Assembly (NCBI GenBank): GCA_037893225.1
Contig: JAZGUH010000103.1
Location: 3,038,001 to 3,102,000 of the forward strand
Direction of reading: 5' to 3'
Length of the DNA: 64,000 nt
From: Hippasteria phrygiana
Taxonomy: Eukaryota > Echinodermata > Asteroidea > Valvatida > Goniasteridae
Notes under the pieces: model-generated
Database searches by the model: none
Told to the model about the DNA's origin: nothing
What the model saw: only the letters and a program-made list of their open reading frames with translations
Position numbers and translations under genes: made by a program
Shown here: positions 12,241 to 25,267 of the stretch, piece by piece
Numbering within the stretch: the first letter of the stretch is position 1
Layout of the letters: the number at the start of each line of letters is the position of its first letter

Positions 12241-13848
12241 GTCCCGCACCACCACTCTATGATCTTTCCTATCTCGCCCGTCCCGCACCACCACTCTCCG
12301 ATCTTTACCATCTCGCCCGTCCCGCACCACCAACTTTCCAATCTTTCCGATCTTGCCCGTCCTGCACCACGAACTATGCGATCTTTTCCATCTCGCAAGT
12401 CCCGCACCACCATTCTCCGATCTTTCCTATCTTGCAAGTCCCGCACCACAATCTTTCTGATCATTCCCCTCTTGCCCATCCCGCACCACCAACTGTACGA
12501 TCTTTCCAATCTCACATATCCCGAAACACCACTCTCAGATCTTTACCATCTCGCCCGTCTTCCAACACCAACTTTCCCATCTTTTCCATCTCACCTAGCC
12601 GCACCACCAACTTTCCAATCTTTCCTATCTCACCTGTCCCGCAGCACCAACTTTCCAATCTTTTTCGCATCTCGCCCGTCCCGCACAACCAACTTTACGA
12701 TCTTTCCCATCTCGCCTGTCCCGCACCACAAACTTTCCGATCTTTCCTATCTCGCCCGTCTCGCACCACCAACTTTCCAATCTTTCCCCTCTCACCTGTC
12801 CCGCACCACCAACTTTACAATCTTTCCTATCTTGCCCGTCCCGCACCACCATCTTTCCGATCTTTCCCATCTTGCCAGTTCCGCACCACCAACTTTATGA
12901 TCTTTCACATCTCGCCTGTCTCGCACCACCAACTTTCCAATCTATCCCCTCTCACCTGTCCCGCACTTCCAACTTTCCTATCTTTCCTATCTCGCCCGTC
13001 CTGCACCACCAACTTCCAATCTTTTTCGCATTTCGGCGCTCCCGCACAACTAACTTTCCGATCTTTCCCATCTTACCTGTCCCACACAACCGACTTTCCA
13101 ATCTTTCCTATCTCACCCGTCCCGAACCACCATCTTTTCGATTTTTCCCATCTTGCCGGTCGAGCACCACCAACTCTACACACTTTGCCATCTTGCCCGT
13201 CCCGCACCACCACTCTCTGATCTTTACCATCTCGCCGGTCCCGCACCACCAACTTCCCGATATTTCTCATCTCGCCCGCCACGTACCACCAACTTTTAAT
13301 TCTTTTCCATCTCGCCCGTCCCGCAACACAATCTTTCTGATCTTTCCCATCTTGCCCATCCTGCACCACCAACTATACTATCTTTCCCATCCCGCAAGTC
13401 CCGCACCACCAACTTTCCGACCTTTCCCATCTCACCTGTCCCGCACCACCACCTTTCCAGTCTTTCCAATCTCGCCCGTCCCGCACCACATTATTTTCGA
13501 TCATTCCCCTGTTGCCAATCCCGCACTACCAACTGTACGATCTTTCCCATCTCACCCATTCCGAAACACCACTCTCCGATCTTTACAATCTCGCCCGTTC
13601 CGCACTACTAACTTTTCAATCTTTCCTATCTCGCCCGTTCCGCACTACCAACTTTTCAATTTTTTCTATCTCACCCGTCCCGCACCACCATCTTTCTGAT
13701 TTTTTCCATCTTGCCGGTCCCGCACCACCAACTATACGATCTTTCCCATCTCGCCGGTCCCGCACCACCACTATCTGATCTTTACCATCTCGCCGGTCCG
13801 GCACCACCAACTTTCCGATCTTTCCCATCTCGCCCGTCCTGCACCACC
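12241..13848. repeat. Third partial copy of the 2669-bp family
   Basis: Matches about 4590-6197 at an offset of 7651 bp and the equivalent part of copy B at 4982 bp. A few substitutions distinguish it, such as CACAACCGAC near 13086 for CACAACCAAC. The 828-nt block starting at 5221 is therefore present at 5221, 7890, 12872 and 14150. Confidence 0.9.
12527..13844. repeat. 1318-bp higher-order repeat, copy 1 (full)
   Basis: Followed directly by a 1278-bp copy at 13845-15122. The 40-bp difference is one whole unit near 12827-12866 (CTATCTTGCCCG...CCATCTTTCCG), absent from copy 2. It overlaps the third copy of the 2669-bp family. Confidence 0.92.
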
Positions 13849-15122
13849 ACTCTCAGATCTTTACCATCTCGCCCGTCTTCCAACACCAACTTTCCCATCT
13901 TTTCCATCTCACCTAGCCGCACCACCAACTTTCCAATCTTTCCTATCTCACCTGTCCCGCAGCACCAACTTTCCAATCTTTTTCGCATCTCGCCCGTCCC
14001 GCACAACCAACTTTACGATCTTTCCCATCTCGCCTGTCCCGCACCACAAACTTTCCGATCTTTCCTATCTCGCCCGTCTCGCACCACCAACTTTCCAATC
14101 TTTCCCCTCTCACCTGTCCCGCACCACCAACTTTACAATCTTTCCCATCTTGCCAGTTCCGCACCACCAACTTTATGATCTTTCACATCTCGCCTGTCTC
14201 GCACCACCAACTTTCCAATCTATCCCCTCTCACCTGTCCCGCACTTCCAACTTTCCTATCTTTACTATCTCGCCCGTCCTGCACCACCAACTTCCAATCT
14301 TTTTCGCATTTCGGCGCTCCCGCACAACTAACTTTCCGATCTTTCCCATCTTACCTGTCCCACACAACCGACTTTCCAATCTTTCCTATCTCACCCGTCC
14401 CGAACCACCATCTTTTCGATTTTTCCCATCTTGCCGGTCGAGCACCACCAACTCTACACACTTTGCCATCTTGCCCGTCCCGCACCACCACTCTCTGATC
14501 TTTACCATCTCGCCGGTCCCGCACCACCAACTTCCCGATATTTCTCATCTCGCCCGCCACGTACCACCAACTTTTAATTCTTTTCCATCTCGCCCGTCCC
14601 GCAACACAATCTTTCTGATCTTTCCCATCTTGCCCATCCTGCACCACCAACTATACTATCTTTCCCATCCCGCAAGTCCCGCACCACCAACTTTCCGACC
14701 TTTCCCATCTCACCTGTCCCGCACCACCACCTTTCCAGTCTTTCCAATCTCGCCCGTCCCGCACCACATTATTTTCGATCATTCCCCTGTTGCCAATCCC
14801 GCACTACCAACTGTACGATCTTTCCCATCTCACCCATTCCGAAACACCACTCTCCGATCTTTACAATCTCGCCCGTTCCGCACTACTAACTTTTCAATCT
14901 TTCCTATCTCGCCCGTTCCGCACTACCAACTTTTCAATTTTTTCTATCTCACCCGTCCCGCACCACCATCTTTCTGATTTTGTCCATCTTGCCGGTCCCG
15001 CACCACCAACTATACGATCTTTCCCATCTCGCCGGTCCCGCACCACCACTATCTGATCTTTACCATCTCGCCGGTCCGGCACCACCAACTTTCCGATCTT
15101 TCCCATCTCGCCCGTCCTGCAC
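13845..15122. repeat. 1278-bp higher-order repeat, copy 2 (lacks one unit)
   Basis: Offset from copy 1 is 1318 bp up to about 14140 and 1278 bp after it, so exactly one 40-bp unit was lost here or gained there. Other differences: CTTTACTATC versus CTTTCCTATC near 14262, and GATTTTGTCC versus GATTTTTTCC near 14977. Confidence 0.92.
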
Positions 15123-15199
15123 CACCACTATCTGATCTTTACCATCTCGCCGGTCCGGCACCACCAACTTTCCGATCTTTCCCATCTCGCCCGTCCTGC
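15042..15199. repeat. 79-bp two-unit tandem duplication
   Basis: 15042-15120 is repeated as 15121-15199 (a 39-bp CTATCTGATC unit plus a 40-bp CCAACTTTCCGATC unit, with the words CCGGTCCGGCACC and CCGTCCTGCACC). It sits exactly at the right joint of the 1318/1278-bp pair. Confidence 0.88.
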
Positions 15200-16184
15200 A
15201 CCACCACTCTCCGATCTTTACTGACTCGCCCGTCCCGCACGACCAACTTTACCATAATTCTCATCTCGTCCCCCCACGCACCACAAACTTTCCATTCTTT
15301 TCCATCTCGCTCGTCCCGAAACACCACTCTCAGATCTTTACCATCTCGCCCGTCTTCCAACACCAACTTTCCGATCTTTCCCATCTCACCTAGCCGCACC
15401 ACCAACTTTCCAATCTTTCAGATCTCACCTGTCCCGCAGCACCAACTTTCCAATCTTTTCCGCATCTCGCCCGTCCCGCACCACAAACATTACGATCTTT
15501 CTCATTTCTCCTGTCCCGCACAACAAACTTTCCGATCTTTCCTCTCTCGCCCGTCTCGCACCACCAATTTCCCAATCTTTCCCCTATCACCTGTCCCGCA
15601 CCACCAACTTTCCATTCTTTCCTATCTCACCCGTCCCGCACCACCATCCTACCGATTTTTTCCATCTTGCCGGTCCCGCACCACCAACTCTACCATCTTT
15701 CCCATCTCGCCGGTCCCGCACCACCACTATCTGATCTTTACCATCTCGTCCCCCCACGCACCACAAACGTTCCATTCTTTTCCATCTCGCCCGTCCCGCA
15801 ACACAATCTTTCTGATCTTTTCCATCTTACCAGTCCCGCACAAACAACTTTCCAATCTTTCCCATCTCGCATGTCTCGCAGCACCAACTTTCCGATCTTT
15901 CCCATCTCACCTGTCCCGCACCACCACCTTTCCAATCTTTCCCATCTCGCCTGTCCCGCACCACAATCTTTCTAATCTTTCCGATCATTCCCCTCCTGCC
16001 CATCCCGCACCACCAACTGTCCGATCTTTACCATCTCGCCCGTCCCACACCACCACTCTCCGATCTTTCCCATCTCGCCCGTCTGCCACCACCAACTTTC
16101 TGATCTTTCCCATCTCACCTGTCCCGCACCACCACTTTCCAATCTTTCCTATCTCGCCCGTCCCGCATCACCAACTTTCCAATA
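15200..16184. repeat. Mosaic satellite; left part copies ~6192-6665
   Basis: Up to about 15665 the sequence follows the end of the 2669-bp repeat (offset 9008 from copy A, 6339 from copy B), with ACCATAATTC for ACGATAATTC near 15252. After that it switches to a variant order resembling 9.75-9.85 kb (GTCCCCCCACGCACCAC) and then the 27.1-27.4 kb region. No gene is seen. Confidence 0.8.
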
Positions 16185-18644
16185 TTTCCTATCTCGCCCG
16201 TCCCGCATCACCAACTTTTCAATCTTGTTCGCATTTCGGCACTCCCGCACCACCACTCTCCAATCTTTACCTCCTCGCCGGTCCCGCACAACTAACTTTC
16301 CGATCTTTCCCATCTTACCTGTCCCACACCACCAACTTTCCAATCTTTCCTATCTCACCTGTCCCGAACCAACATCTTTCCAATTTTCCCATCTTCCCGG
16401 TCGAGCACCACCAACTCTACGAACTTTCCCATCTCGCCCGTCCCGCACCACCACTCTCTGATCTTTACCATCTCGATGGTCCCGCACCACAAACTTTCCG
16501 ATCTTTCCTATCTCGCCCGTCTCGCACCACCAACTTTCCAATCTTTCCCCTCTCACCTGTCCCGCACCACCAACTTTCCAATCTTTCCTATCTCGCTCGT
16601 CCCGCACCACCATCTTTCCGATCTTTCCCATCTTGCCAGTCCGCACCACCAACTTTATAATCTTTCCCATCTCACCTGTCCCGCACCACCACCTTTCCAG
16701 TCTTTCCTATCTCGACCAGTCCAGCACCACATTCTTTTCGATCATTCCCCTGTTGCCAATCCCGCACTACCAACTGTACGATCTTTCCCATCTCACCCAT
16801 TCCGAAACACCACTCTCCGATCTTTACAATCTCGCCCGTTCCGCACTACTAACTGTTCAATCTTTCCTATCTCGCCCGTTCCGCACTACCAACTTTTCAA
16901 TCTTTCCTATCTCGCCCGTCCCGCATCACCAACTTTCCAATCTTTTTCGCATTTCGGCACTCCCGCACCACCACTCTCCAATCTTTACCACCTCGCCGGT
17001 CCCGCACAACTAACTTTCCGATCTTTCCCATCTTACCTGTCCCACACCACCAACTTTCCAATCTTTCCTATCTCACCTGTCCCGAACCAACATCTTTCCA
17101 ATTTTCCCATCTTCCCGGTCGAGCACCACCAACTCTACGAACTTTCCCATCTCGCCCGTCCCGCACCACCACTCTCTGATCTTTACCATCTCGATGGTCC
17201 CGCACCACAAACTTTCCGATCTTTCTTATCTCGCCCGTCTCGCACCACCAACTTTCCAATCTTTCCCCTCTCACCTGTCCCGCACCACCAACTTTCCAAT
17301 CTTTCCTATCTCGCTCGTCCCGCACCACCATCTTTCCGATCTTTCCCATCTTGCCAGTCCGCACCACCAACTTTATAATCTTTCCCATCTCACCTGTCCC
17401 GCACCACCACCTTTCCAGTCTTTCCTATCTCGACCAGTCCAGCACCACATTCTTTTCGATCATTCCCCTGTTGCCAATCCCGCACTACCAACTGTACGAT
17501 CTTTCCCATCTCACCCATTCCGAAACACCACTCTCCGATCTTTACAATCTCGCCCGTTCCGCACTACTAACTGTTCAATATTTCCTATCTCGCCCGTTCC
17601 GCACTACCAACTTTTCAATCTTTCCTATCTCGCCCGTCCCGCATCACCAACTTTCCAATCTTTTTCGCATTTCGGCACTCCCGCACCACCACTCTCCAAT
17701 CTTTACCACCTCGCCGGTCCCGCACAACTAACTTTCCGATCTTTCCCATCTTACCTGTCCCACACCACCAACTTTCCAATCTTTCCTATCTCACCTGTCC
17801 CGAACCAACATCTTTCCAATTTTCCCATCTTCCCGGTCGAGCACCACCAACTCTACGAACTTTCCCATCTCGAACGTCCCGCACCACCACTCTCTGATCT
17901 TTACCATCTCGATGGTCCCGCACCACAAACTTTCCGATCTTTCCTATCTCGCCCGTCTCGCACCACCAACTTTCCAATCTTTCCCCTCTCACCTGTCCCG
18001 CACCACCAACTTTCCAATCTTTCCTATCTCGCTCGTCCCGCACCACCATCTTTCCGATCTTTCCCATCTTGCCAGTCCGCACCACCAACTTTATAATCTT
18101 TCCCATCTCACCTGTCCCGCACCACCACCTTTCCAGTCTTTCCTATCTCGACCAGTCCAGCACCACATTCTTTTCGATCATTCCCCTGTTGCCAATCCCG
18201 CACAACCAACTGTACGATCTTTCCCATCTCACCCATTCCGAAACACCACTCTCCGATCTTTACAATCTCGCCCGTTCCGCACTACTAACTGTTCAATCTT
18301 TCCTATCTCGCCCGTTCCGCACTACCAACTTTTCAATCTTTCCTATCTCGCCCGTCCCGCATCACCAACTTTCCAATCTTTTTCGCATTTCGGCACTCCC
18401 GCACCACCACTCTCCAATCTTTACCACCTCGCCGGTCCCGCACAACTAACTTTCCGATCTTTCCCATCTTACCTGTCCCACACCACCAACTTTCCAATCT
18501 TTCCTATCTCACCTGTCCCGAACCAACATCTTTCCAATTTTCCCATCTTGCCGGTCGAGCACCACCAACTCTACGAACTTTCCCATCTCGCCCGTCCCGC
18601 ACCACCACTCTCTGATCTTTACCATCTCGATGGTCCCGCACCAC
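16185..18644. repeat. 718-bp higher-order repeat, 3.4 copies
   Basis: Copies at 16185-16902, 16903-17620, 17621-18338 and a 306-bp partial copy at 18339-18644. The period is 718 bp, 18 units less 2 bp. Visible differences are few: CTTCCTATC versus CTTCTTATC near 17225, TCAATATTTCC versus TCAATCTTTCC near 17580, CTCGAACG versus CTCGCCCG near 17873, CACAACC versus CACTACC near 18203, and CTTGCCGG versus CTTCCCGG near 18548. The first ~90 bp of copy 1 are more diverged. This is the cleanest multi-copy higher-order repeat in the window. Confidence 0.94.
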
Positions 18645-20780
18645 CAACTTTCCGATATCTCATCTCGCCCGCCACGCACCACCAACTTTCCATTCTTTTC
18701 TATATCGCCCGTCCCGCAACACAATCTTTCCGATCTTTCCCATCTTGCCCGTCCTGCACAACCAACTATACGATCTTTCCCATCTCGCAAGTCCCGCACC
18801 ACCAACTTTCCGATCTTTCCCATCTCGCCTGTCTCGCACCACCAACTTTCCGAGCTTTCCCATCTCACCCGTCTTCCAACACCAACTTTCCGATATTTCC
18901 CATCTCACCTAGCCGCACCACCAACTTTCCAATCTTTCCTATCTCACCTGTCCCGCAGCACCAACTTTCCAATCTTTTTCGCATCTCGCCCGTCCCGCAC
19001 CACCAACTTTACGATCTTTCCCATCTCGCCTGTCCCGCACCACAAACTTTCCGATCTTTCCTATCTCGCCCGTCTGGCACCACCAACTTTCCAATCTTTC
19101 CTATCTCGCTCGTCCCGCACCACCATCTTTCCGATCTTTCCCATCTTGCCAGTCCCGCACCACCAACTTTATGATCTTTCACATCTCGCCTGTCTCGCAC
19201 CACCAACTTTCCAATCTATCATCTCTCACCTGTCCCGCACCTCCAACTTTCCTATCTTTCCTATCTCGCCCGTCCTGCACCACCAACTTTCCAATCTTTT
19301 TCGCATTTCGGCGCTCCCGCACCACCACTCTCCAATCTTTACCATCTCGCCGGCTCGCCCGTCCTGCACCACCAACTTTCCGATCCTTTTCGCATCTCGC
19401 CCGTTCCGCACAACTAACTTTCCGATCTTTCCCATCTTGCCGGTCGAGCACCACCAACTCTACAAACTTTCCCATCTCACCTGTCCCGCACCACCACCTT
19501 TCCAGTCTTTCCTATCTCGACCAGTCCCGCACCACATTCTTTTCGATCATTCCCCTGTTGCCAATCCTGCACTACCAACTGTACGATCTTTCCCGTCTCA
19601 CCCATTCCGAAACACCACTCTCCGATCTTTACAATCTCGCCCGTTCCGCACTACCAACTTTTCAATCTTTCCTATCTCACCCGTCCCGCACCACCATCCT
19701 TCCGATTTTTTCCATCTTGCCGGTCCCGCACCACCAACTATACGATCTTTCCCATCTCGCCGGTCCCGCACCACCACTATCTGATCTTTACCATCTCGCC
19801 GGTCCGGCACCACCAACTTTCCGATCTTTCCCATCTCGCCCGTCCTGCACCACCACTCTCCGATCTTTACTGACTCGCCCATCCCGCACGACCAACTTTC
19901 CGATAATTCTCACCTCGTCCCCCCACGCACCACAAACTTTCCATTCTTTTCCATCTTGAACGTCCCGAAACACCACTCTCAGATCTTTACCATCTCGCCC
20001 GTCTTAAAACACCAACTTTCCGATCTTTCCCATCTCACCTAGCCGCACGACCAACTTTCCTATCTCACCTGTCCCGCAGCACCAACTTTCCAATCTTTTC
20101 CGCATCTCGCCCGTCCCGCACCACAAACTTTACGATCTTTCTCATTTCTCCTGTCCGGCACAACAAACTTTCCGATCTTTCCTCTCTCGCCCGTCTCGCA
20201 CCACCAATTTCCCAATCTTTCCCATATCACCTGTCCCGCACCACCAACTTTCCAATCTTTCCTATCTCACCCGTCCCGCACCACCATCCTACCGATTTGT
20301 TCCATCTTGCCGGTCCCGCACCACCAACTCTACGATCTTTCCCATCCCGCAAGTCCCGCACCACCAACTGTCCGATCTTTCTCATCTCGCCTGTCTCGCA
20401 CCACCAACTTTCCGATCTTTCCCATCTCACCTGTCCCACACCACCACCTTTACAATCTTTCCTATCTCGCTCGTCCCGCACCACATTCTATTTTATCATT
20501 CCCCTGTTGCCCATCCCGCACTACCAACTGTACGATCTTTTCCATCTCACCCATTCCGAAACACCACTCTCCGATCTTTACAATCTCGCCCGTTCCGCAC
20601 TACCAACGTTTCAATCTTTCCCATCTCACCCGTCCCGCACCACCATCCTTCCGATTTTTCCCATCTTGCCGGTCCCGCACCACCAACTCTACCATCTTTC
20701 CCATCTCGCCGGTCCCGCACTACCACTATCTGATCTTTACCATCTCGCCGGTCCGGCACCACCACTATCTGATCTTTACC
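18645..20780. repeat. Mosaic satellite between 718-bp and 1967-bp families
   Basis: Pieces resemble several neighbours in turn. About 18640-19000 resembles 21.15-21.45 kb. About 19080-19450 resembles 21.5-21.95 kb. About 19560-20100 resembles 5.87-6.45 kb. About 20230-20780 resembles 9.26-9.8 kb. Shortened units occur at 20045 (two boxes joined after CACCTAGCCGCACGACC). No gene is seen. Confidence 0.78.
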
Positions 20781-22747
20781 ATCTCGCCGGTCCGGCACCA
20801 CCAACTTTCCGATCTTTCCCATCTCGCCCGTCCTGCACCACCACTCTCTGATCTTTACCGACTCGCCCGTCCCGCACGACCAACTTTCCGATAATTCTCA
20901 TCTCGTCCCCCCACGCACCACAAACGTTCCATTCTTTTCCATGTCGCCCGTCCCGCACAACTAACTTTCCGATCTTTCCCATCTTACCTGTCCCACACCA
21001 CCAACTTTCCAATCTTTCCTATCTCACCTGTCCCGAACCAACATCTTTCCAATTTTCCCATCTTGCCGGTCAAGCACCACCAACTCTACAAACTTTCCCA
21101 TCTCGCCCGTCCCGCACCACCACTCTCTGATCTTTACCATCTCGATGGTCCCGCACCACCAACTTTCCGATATTTCTCATCTCGCCCGCCACGCACCACA
21201 ACTTTCCATTCTTTTCTATATCGCCCGTCCCGCAACACAATCTTTCCGATCTTTCCCGTCCTGCACAACGAACTATACGATCTTTCCCATCTCGCAAGTC
21301 CCGCACCACCAACTTTCCGATCTTTCCCATCTCGCCTGTCTCGCACCACCAACTTTCCGATCTTTCCCATCTCGCCCGTCTTCCAACACCAACTTTCCGA
21401 TCTTTCAAATCTCACCTAGCCGCACCACCAACTTTCCAATCTTTCCTATCTCACCTGTCCCGCAGCACCAACTTTCCAATCTTTTTTGCATCTCGCCCGT
21501 CCCGCACCACCAACTTTCCAATCTTTCCTATCTCGCTCGTCCCGCACCACCATCTTTCCGATCTTTCCCATCTTGCCAGTCCCGCACCACCAACTTTATG
21601 ATCTTTCACATCTCGCCTGTCTCGCACCACCAACTTTCCAATCTGTCATCTCTCACCTGTCCCGCACCTCCAACTTTCCTATCTTTCCTATCTCGCCCGT
21701 CCTGCACCACCAACTTTCCAATCTTTTTCGCATTTCGGCGCTCCCGCACCACCACTCTCCAATCTTTACCATCTCGCCGGCTCGCCCGTCCTGCACCACC
21801 AACTTTCCGATCCTTTTCGCATCTCGCCCGTTCCGCACAACTAACTTTCCGATCTTTCCCATCTTACCTGTCCCACACCCCCAACTTTCCAATCTTTCCT
21901 ATCTCACCCGTCCCGAACCACCATCTTTTCGATTTTTCCCATCTTGCCGGTCGAGCACCACCAACTCTACAAACTTTCCCATCTTGTCCGTCCCGCACCA
22001 CCATCTTTCCGATCTTTCCCATCTTTCCAGTCCCGCACCACCAACTTTATGATCTTTCACATCTCGCCTGTCTCGCACCACCAACTTTCCAATCTTTTTC
22101 ACAATTTGGCGCTCCTGCACCACCACTCTCCAATCTTTACCATCTCGCCGGCTCGCCCGTCCTGCACCACCAACTTTCCGATCTTTTTCGCATCTCGCCC
22201 GTTCCGCACAATAAACTTTCCGATCTTTCCCATCTTACCTGTCCCACACCCCCAACTTTCCAATCTTTCCTATCTCACCGTCCCGAACCACCATCTTTTC
22301 GATCTTCCCATCTTGCCGGTCGAGCACCACCAACTCTACAAACTTTCCCATCTTGCCCGTCCCGCACCACCACTCTCTGATCTTTACCATCTCGCCGGTC
22401 CCGCACCACCAACTTCCCGATATTTCTCATCTCGCCCGCCACGCACCACCAACTTTTAATTCTTTTCCACTTCGCCCGTCCCGCAACACAATCTTTCCGA
22501 TCTTTCCCATCTTGCCCATCCTGCACAACCAACTATACGATCTTTCCCATCCCGCAAGTCCCGCACCACCAACTTTCCGATCTTTCCCATCTCACCTGTC
22601 CCGCACCACCACCTTTCCAATCTTTCCTATCTCGCCCGTCCCGCACCACATTCTTTTCGATCATTCCCCTGTTGCCCATCCCGCACTACCAACTGTACGA
22701 TCTTTCCCATCTCACCCATTCCGAACCACCACTCTCCGATCTTTACA
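20781..22747. repeat. 1967-bp higher-order repeat, copy 1 (one 370-bp module)
   Basis: Followed directly by copy 2 at 22748. The offset is 1967 bp up to about 22260, then 2298 bp, because copy 2 carries an extra ~330-bp module. It contains the short-unit joints CACGCACCACAAC (about 21190) and CTTTCCCGTCCTGCAC (about 21252), both inherited by all later copies. Confidence 0.92.
21924..22293. repeat. ~370-bp module, single copy
   Basis: The module runs between two occurrences of TCTTTTCGAT and contains GGTCGAGCACC, CTTGTCCGTCCCG, TTCACAATTTGGCGC, CCGGCTCGCCCG and CCACACCCCCAAC in order. It is present once here and twice in tandem in each later relative. The next TCTTTTCGATCTTCCC at 22294 marks the exit. 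Confidence 0.9.
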
Positions 22748-25050
22748 ATCTCGCCGGTCCGGCACCACCAACTTTCCGATCTTTCCCATCTCGCCCGTCC
22801 TGCACCACCACTCTCTGATCTTTACCGACTCGCCCGTCCCGCACGACCAACTTTCCGATAATTCTCATCTCGTCCCCCCACGCACCACAAACGTTCCATT
22901 CTTTTCCATCTCGCCCGTCCCGCACAACTAACTTTCCGATCTTTCCCATCTTACCTGTCCCACACCACCAACTTTCCAATCTTTCCTATCTCACCTGTCC
23001 CGAACCAACATCTTTCCAATTTTCCCATCTTGCCGGTCAAGCACCACCAACTCTACAAACTTTCCCATCTCGCCCGTCCCGCACCACCACTCTCTGATCT
23101 TTACCATCTCGATGGTCCCGCACCACCAACTTTCCGATATTTCTCATCTCGCCCGCCACGCACCACAACTTTTCATTCTTTTCTATATCGCCCGTCCCGC
23201 AACACAATCTTTCCGATCTTTCCCGTCCTGCACAACGAACTATACGATCTTTCCCATCTCGCAAGTCCCGCACCACCAACTTTCCGATCTTTCCCATCTC
23301 GCCTGTCTCGCACCACCAACTTTCCGATCTTTCCCATCTCGCCCGTCTTCCAACACCAACTTTCCGATCTTTCCCATCTCACCTAGCCGCACCACCAACT
23401 TTCCAATCTTTCCTATCTCACCTGTCCCGCAGCACCAACTTTCCAATCTTTTTTGCATCTCGCCCGTCCCGCACCACCAACTTTCCAATCTTTCCTATCT
23501 CGCTCGTCCCGCACCACCATCTTTCCGATCTTTCCCATCTTGCCAGTCCCGCACCACCAACTTTATGATCTTTCACATCTCGCCTGTCTCGCACCACCAA
23601 CTTTCCAATCTGTCATCTCTCACCTGTCCCGCACCTCCAACTTTCCTATCTTTCCTATCTCGCCCGTCCTGCACCACCAACTTTCCAATCTTTTTCGCAT
23701 TTCGGCGCTCCCGCACCACCACTCTCCAATCTTTACCATCTCGCCGGCTCGCCCGTCCTGCACCACCAACTTTCCGATCCTTTTCGCATCTCGCCCGTTC
23801 CGCACAACTAACTTTCCGATCTTTCCCATCTTACCTGTCCCACACCCCCAACTTTCCAATCTTTCCTATCTCACCCGTCCCGAACCACCATCTTTTCGAT
23901 TTTTCCCATCTTGCCGGTCGAGCACCACCAACTCTACAAACTTTCCCATCTTGTCCGTCCCGCACCACCATCTTTCCGATCTTTCCCATCTTGCCAGTCC
24001 CGCACCACCAACTTTATGATCTTTCACATCTCGCCTGTCTCGCACCACCAACTTTCCAATCTTTTTCACAATTTGGCGCTCCTGCACCACCACTCTCCAA
24101 TCTTTACCATCTCGCCGGCTCGCCCGTCCTGCACCACCAACTTTCCGATCTTTTTCGCATCTCGCCCGTTCCGCACAATAAACTTTCCGATCTTTCCCAT
24201 CTTACCTGTCCCACACCCCCAACTTTCCAATCTTTCCTATCTCACCCGTCCCGAACCACCATCTTTTCGATTTTTCCCATCTTGCCGGTCGAGCACCACC
24301 AACTCTACAAACTTTCCCATCTTGTCCGTCCCGCACCACCATCTTTCCGATCTTTCCCATCTTTCCAGTCCCGCACCACCAACTTCCCAATCTTTTTCAC
24401 AATTTGGCGCTCCTGCACCACCACTCTCCAATCTTTACCATCTCGCCGGCTCGCCCGTCCTGCACCACCAACTTTCCGATCTTTTTCGCATCTCGCCCGT
24501 TCCGCACAATAAACTTTCCGATCTTTCCCATCTTACCTGTCCCACACCCCCAACTTTCCAATCTTTCCTATCTCACCGTCCCGAACCACCATCTTTTCGA
24601 TCTTCCCATCTTGCCGGTCGAGCACCACCAACTCTACAAACTTTCCCATCTTGCCCGTCCCGCACCACCACTCTCTGATCTTTACCATCTCGCCGGTCCC
24701 GCACCACCAACTTCCCGATATTTCTCATCTCGCCCGCCACGCACCACCAACTTTTAATTCTTTTCCACTTCGCCCGTCCCGCAACACAATCTTTCCGATC
24801 TTTCCCATCTTGCCCATCCTGCACAACCAACTATACGATCTTTCCCATCCCGCAAGTCCCGCACCACCAACTTTCCGATCTTTCCCATCTCACCTGTCCC
24901 GCACCACCACCTTTCCAATCTTTCCTATCTCGCCCGTCCCGCACCACATTCTTTTCTTTTCGATCATTCCCCTGTTGCCCATCCCGCACTACCAACTGTA
25001 CGATCTTTCCCATCTCACCCATTCCGAACCACCACTCTCCGATCTTTACA
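22748..25050. repeat. 1967-bp family, copy 2 (expanded to ~2303 bp)
   Basis: Homologous to 20781-22747 but longer, through a second ~330-bp module (24262-24591) and a 5-bp gain making CATTCTTTTCTTTTCG near 24953. It has the CATTCTTTTCTATATCG variant near 23178. Its right part is re-duplicated by the 1792-bp event. Confidence 0.9.
23891..24591. repeat. ~370-bp module, two copies (371 + 330 bp)
   Basis: The first module is 23891-24261 (371 bp) and the second 24262-24591 (330 bp). The second lacks one 40-bp unit, going from CCAGTCCCG...CCAACTTCCCAATC straight to TTCACAATTTGG, and one base (CTCACCGTCCC for CTCACCCGTCCC). Confidence 0.9.
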
Positions 25051-25267
25051 ATCTCGCCCGTTCCGCACTACCAACTTTTCAATCTCTCCTATCTCACCCG
25101 TCCCGCACCACCATCCTTCCGATTTTTCCCATCTTGCTGGTCCCGCACCACCACTATCTGATCTTTACCATCTTGCCGGTCAGGCACCACCAACTTTCCG
25201 ATCTTTCCCATCTCGCCCGTCCTGCACCACCACTCTCCGATCTTTTCCGACTCGCCCAGCCCGCACG

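Noticed and set aside
11406..13220. 604-codon plus-strand frame, Pro/Ser/His/Leu-rich with a 40-residue period
   Set aside because: The 40-residue period is just three 40-bp units read in sequence (120 bp). It resembles a repetitive structural protein only by composition.
18705..18716. TATA-like words (CTATATCG, ACTATACG) as promoters
   Set aside because: They are recurrent unit variants found many times across the array and are not placed upstream of any gene.
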